Position numbers and translations under genes: made by a program. A model generated the notes under the pieces. It worked only from the letters and a program-made list of their open reading frames with translations, was not told the origin of the DNA and did not search any database. This document shows positions 5,586-6,853 of a stretch of DNA of 6,853 nucleotides, one piece after another. Every line of letters starts with the position of its first letter. Positions within the stretch are counted from its first letter, which is position 1. Source of the DNA: JAGMDK01 sp023128695 (GTDB lineage: Bacteria; Planctomycetota; Phycisphaerae; UBA1845; Fen-1342); NCBI GenBank assembly GCA_030628805.1, contig DAOVQG010000252.1:1-6853 (forward strand), written 5' to 3'.

Positions 5586-6113
5586 CTACCCGCCGAGGCT
5601 GCCGGCCCGGAAGCTGACCGCAAACTGGATGTTCTTGAAGCCCGCATTGACGGCGGCGTCCATGGCCTTGGTAACATACTTCCAGCGCACGTTCGTCTCC
5701 GCACCGATGACCACCGGGTTGTCCCGGTCAGCGCCGGCCCCGGCGGCGGCCTCCAGCCTCTGGTACAAAGCACCGAAGTAATCGCGCAGCGCCGCCCGCC
5801 GCCCTAACTCTTTCTCCATGGTTAAGCTGTACGGCCGGTCGACCAGCTCGCCTAAGCCCTCCTCATTCAGGAAAACAAAGGCCCCGGTGCCGTCCTCGAC
5901 GTCGGCCAGCGCGATGCGGATGAGCGGGTTGATCTCGACCGCCACGCCCGCGCCCGGGCCGCTGCTGGGGTCGAGTTCGGTTTGCAGGATGCCCTGCTTG
6001 GCCAAGTCCAGCGACGCGCCCAGCAGGAAGAAGATCAGCAAGACCATGATCACGTCCACCATGGGCGCCAGATTCGGGATGCACTCGACGGCCGGCTCCA
6101 GTTTGCGTCTCAT
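5586..6113 (-). CDS. exbD: ExbD/TolR-family biopolymer transport protein (second copy)
   Basis: The 175-residue product has the ExbD/TolR plan: short cytoplasmic N-terminus (1-12), NLAPMVDVIMVLLIFFLLGAS as the single membrane helix (14-34) with the key proton-carrying aspartate D20, then a periplasmic domain ending in NPVVIGAETNVRWKYVTKAM and a DAAVNAGFKNIQFAV motif. ExbD dimers sit within an ExbB pentamer and couple proton flow to periplasmic work. The long central stretch (50-105) is larger than in the enteric proteins. The start ATG overlaps the stop of the preceding ExbD gene (ATGA), with an AGGAGG-type ribosome site about eight bases upstream (6119-6126 on +), so translation is probably coupled. 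Earlier in-frame codons exist but lie inside the upstream gene. Confidence 0.93.
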   Translation of the reverse strand: MRRKLEPAVECIPNLAPMVDVIMVLLIFFLLGASLDLAKQGILQTELDPSSGPGAGVAVEINPLIRIALADVEDGTGAFVFLNEEGLGELVDRPYSLTMEKELGRRAALRDYFGALYQRLEAAAGAGADRDNPVVIGAETNVRWKYVTKAMDAAVNAGFKNIQFAVSFRAGSLGG

Positions 6114-6598
6114 GCCGGCTCCTCCTGCTCCTGGGGAGCCCCTTCGATGACGCTGAAGACGACGTCGCTGATCTTGGCTTTTCCGCAGCTTCGCAGGACG
6201 ACTTCGACGTGCTCGTACTTCACCATCCGGTCGGCCCGGATCACGCAACGCAGGGTCTGTTGCTCCTTGGCCACCCGGGCCGCCCGGGACAGCAATAGGC
6301 TTTCGACTTCTTCGGGCTGGAGCTTTCGCTCGGTCACCTGCTCGCCGTCCCACTCGCGCACGACGTACTCGGCCGCCTCGTCACCGCCCTCGGCCCGCCA
6401 AATGGTGATCGTCACCCGGTTGCCGAGATCGCGGCTCTCGACCCCCGTGGCGGCCATGGCCCAGGGCAGGTCGACGGGGAAATCGTCGGCCAGTTTGCTG
6501 GCCAGCAGGAAGAAGATGATCAGACACATCATCACGTCCACCATCGGAGCGAGATTCAGTGTCAAGGAAGCCGGCTTGGGAGGTCGTTTCAACGCCAT
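6110..6598 (-). CDS. exbD: ExbD/TolR-family biopolymer transport protein (first copy)
   Basis: The 162-residue product shows the same architecture: basic N-terminus (1-13), membrane helix LNLAPMVDVMMCLIIFFLL (14-32) with D21 as the proton-carrying aspartate, and a periplasmic domain ending in TLRCVIRADRMVKYEHVEVV and KISDVVFSVI. It differs clearly in sequence from the following paralogue except around the membrane helix, so the two may form a heterodimer. The C-terminus is acidic (EGAPQEQEEPA) and its reading frame runs into the next gene by 4 bases. No strong ribosome site lies right before the ATG; a GAGGTG is about 20 bases away. The ExbB/TolQ/MotA partner gene is not in the remaining 255 bases to the right. 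Confidence 0.93.
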   Translation of the reverse strand: MALKRPPKPASLTLNLAPMVDVMMCLIIFFLLASKLADDFPVDLPWAMAATGVESRDLGNRVTITIWRAEGGDEAAEYVVREWDGEQVTERKLQPEEVESLLLSRAARVAKEQQTLRCVIRADRMVKYEHVEVVLRSCGKAKISDVVFSVIEGAPQEQEEPA

Positions 6599-6629
6599 TT
6601 CGATTCTACCGCTTCACCTCGGCATTGCT

Positions 6630-6734
6630 GGGGCGAGATTCCTATCTCGCCCCTCCGTCGGCAGGATTCCTATCCTGCATTTGTTGCGGGACGGGATTCC
6701 CGTTCTTCAAGGTGCGAGAAAGGATTCTCGCACC
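6630..6734. repeat. Series of four hairpins with TCCT/AGGA or ATT loops
   Basis: Four perfect palindromes follow one another: GGGGCGAGAT-TCCT-ATCTCGCCCC (6630-6653, written with loop marked), GCAGGAT-TCCT-ATCCTGC (6661-6678), ACGGG-ATT-CCCGT (6691-6703) and GGTGCGAGAA-AGGA-TTCTCGCACC (6711-6734). The stems differ while the loop is TCCT, or its complement AGGA, in three of the four. The region is upstream of the ExbD operon and encodes nothing I can recognise. Confidence 0.85.
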
Positions 6735-6769
6735 AGCGGCCGCTCCGTCAACCCTCAATTGGCGGATTG

Positions 6770-6853
6770 GTGTGCCACTGCTCTTGAGCAGTGTTTTTTA
6801 ACGATCTCGATGCACGCGGCGAAGCTTAGCACTGCTCAAGAGCAGTGGCACAC
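6770..6853. repeat. 24-bp perfect terminal inverted repeats, MITE-like
   Basis: The arms 6770-6793 and 6830-6853 are perfect reverse complements over 24 bases, with 36 bases between them. Each arm contains its own hairpin, CACTGCTC-TT-GAGCAGTG. The left arm is followed by six T (6794-6799), which on the + strand looks like an intrinsic terminator, though no + strand gene precedes it. The right arm ends at the window edge and may be longer. Confidence 0.85.

Noticed and set aside
6776..6799. Intrinsic terminator on the + strand (8-bp stem and six T)
   Set aside because: No + strand gene leads into it, and the same hairpin recurs at 6830-6847 without a T-run, so it is better explained as part of the inverted repeat.

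Overview
The window has two unlike halves. The left half (about 1-2100) is an integron gene-cassette array on the + strand. Three attC-like recombination sites (1152-1223, 1480-1587, 2029-2093) follow cassette contents, and the first base block of each cassette is complementary to the left arm of its own attC site (9/9, 7/8 and 10/10 bases), which is what excision as a circle predicts. No integrase gene is visible. It may lie left of base 1, or this may be a cassette cluster without an integrase.

Cassette 1 (150-1217) carries a DUF3883 protein with a nuclease-like C-terminal motif. Cassette 2 (1218-1581) has no sense gene. It holds an antisense fragment of an IS1380-family transposase and a strong extended -10 promoter pointing right. 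Cassette 3 (1582-2087) carries a HicA/HicB toxin-antitoxin pair. A DUF2442 gene (2153-2458) lies just past the last attC, but I find no attC of its own, so the array seems to end or decay there. Cassette 1 is visibly less GC-rich than the rest of the window, as expected of acquired DNA.

The right half is a chromosomal-looking operon on the minus strand, read from right to left: ExbD/TolR-type protein (6110-6598), a second ExbD/TolR-type protein (5586-6113, ATGA overlap), then a large exported TPR protein (2773-5466). This set is typical of ExbB/ExbD energy-transducing complexes in which a proton-driven inner-membrane motor works on periplasmic partners. The ExbB/TolQ/MotA partner is not in the window and would be expected beyond base 6853.

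The intergenic spaces are full of short structured repeats: a 7-bp heptad array running into the TPR stop codon, a 29-bp tandem duplication, an 8-bp triplet, a string of hairpins sharing a TCCT/AGGA loop, and a 24-bp perfect inverted repeat at the right edge. High GC, paired ExbD genes beside a giant TPR protein and abundant small intergenic repeats suggest a Planctomycetes-type or similar environmental bacterium. That taxonomic call is an inference, not shown by any marker gene.
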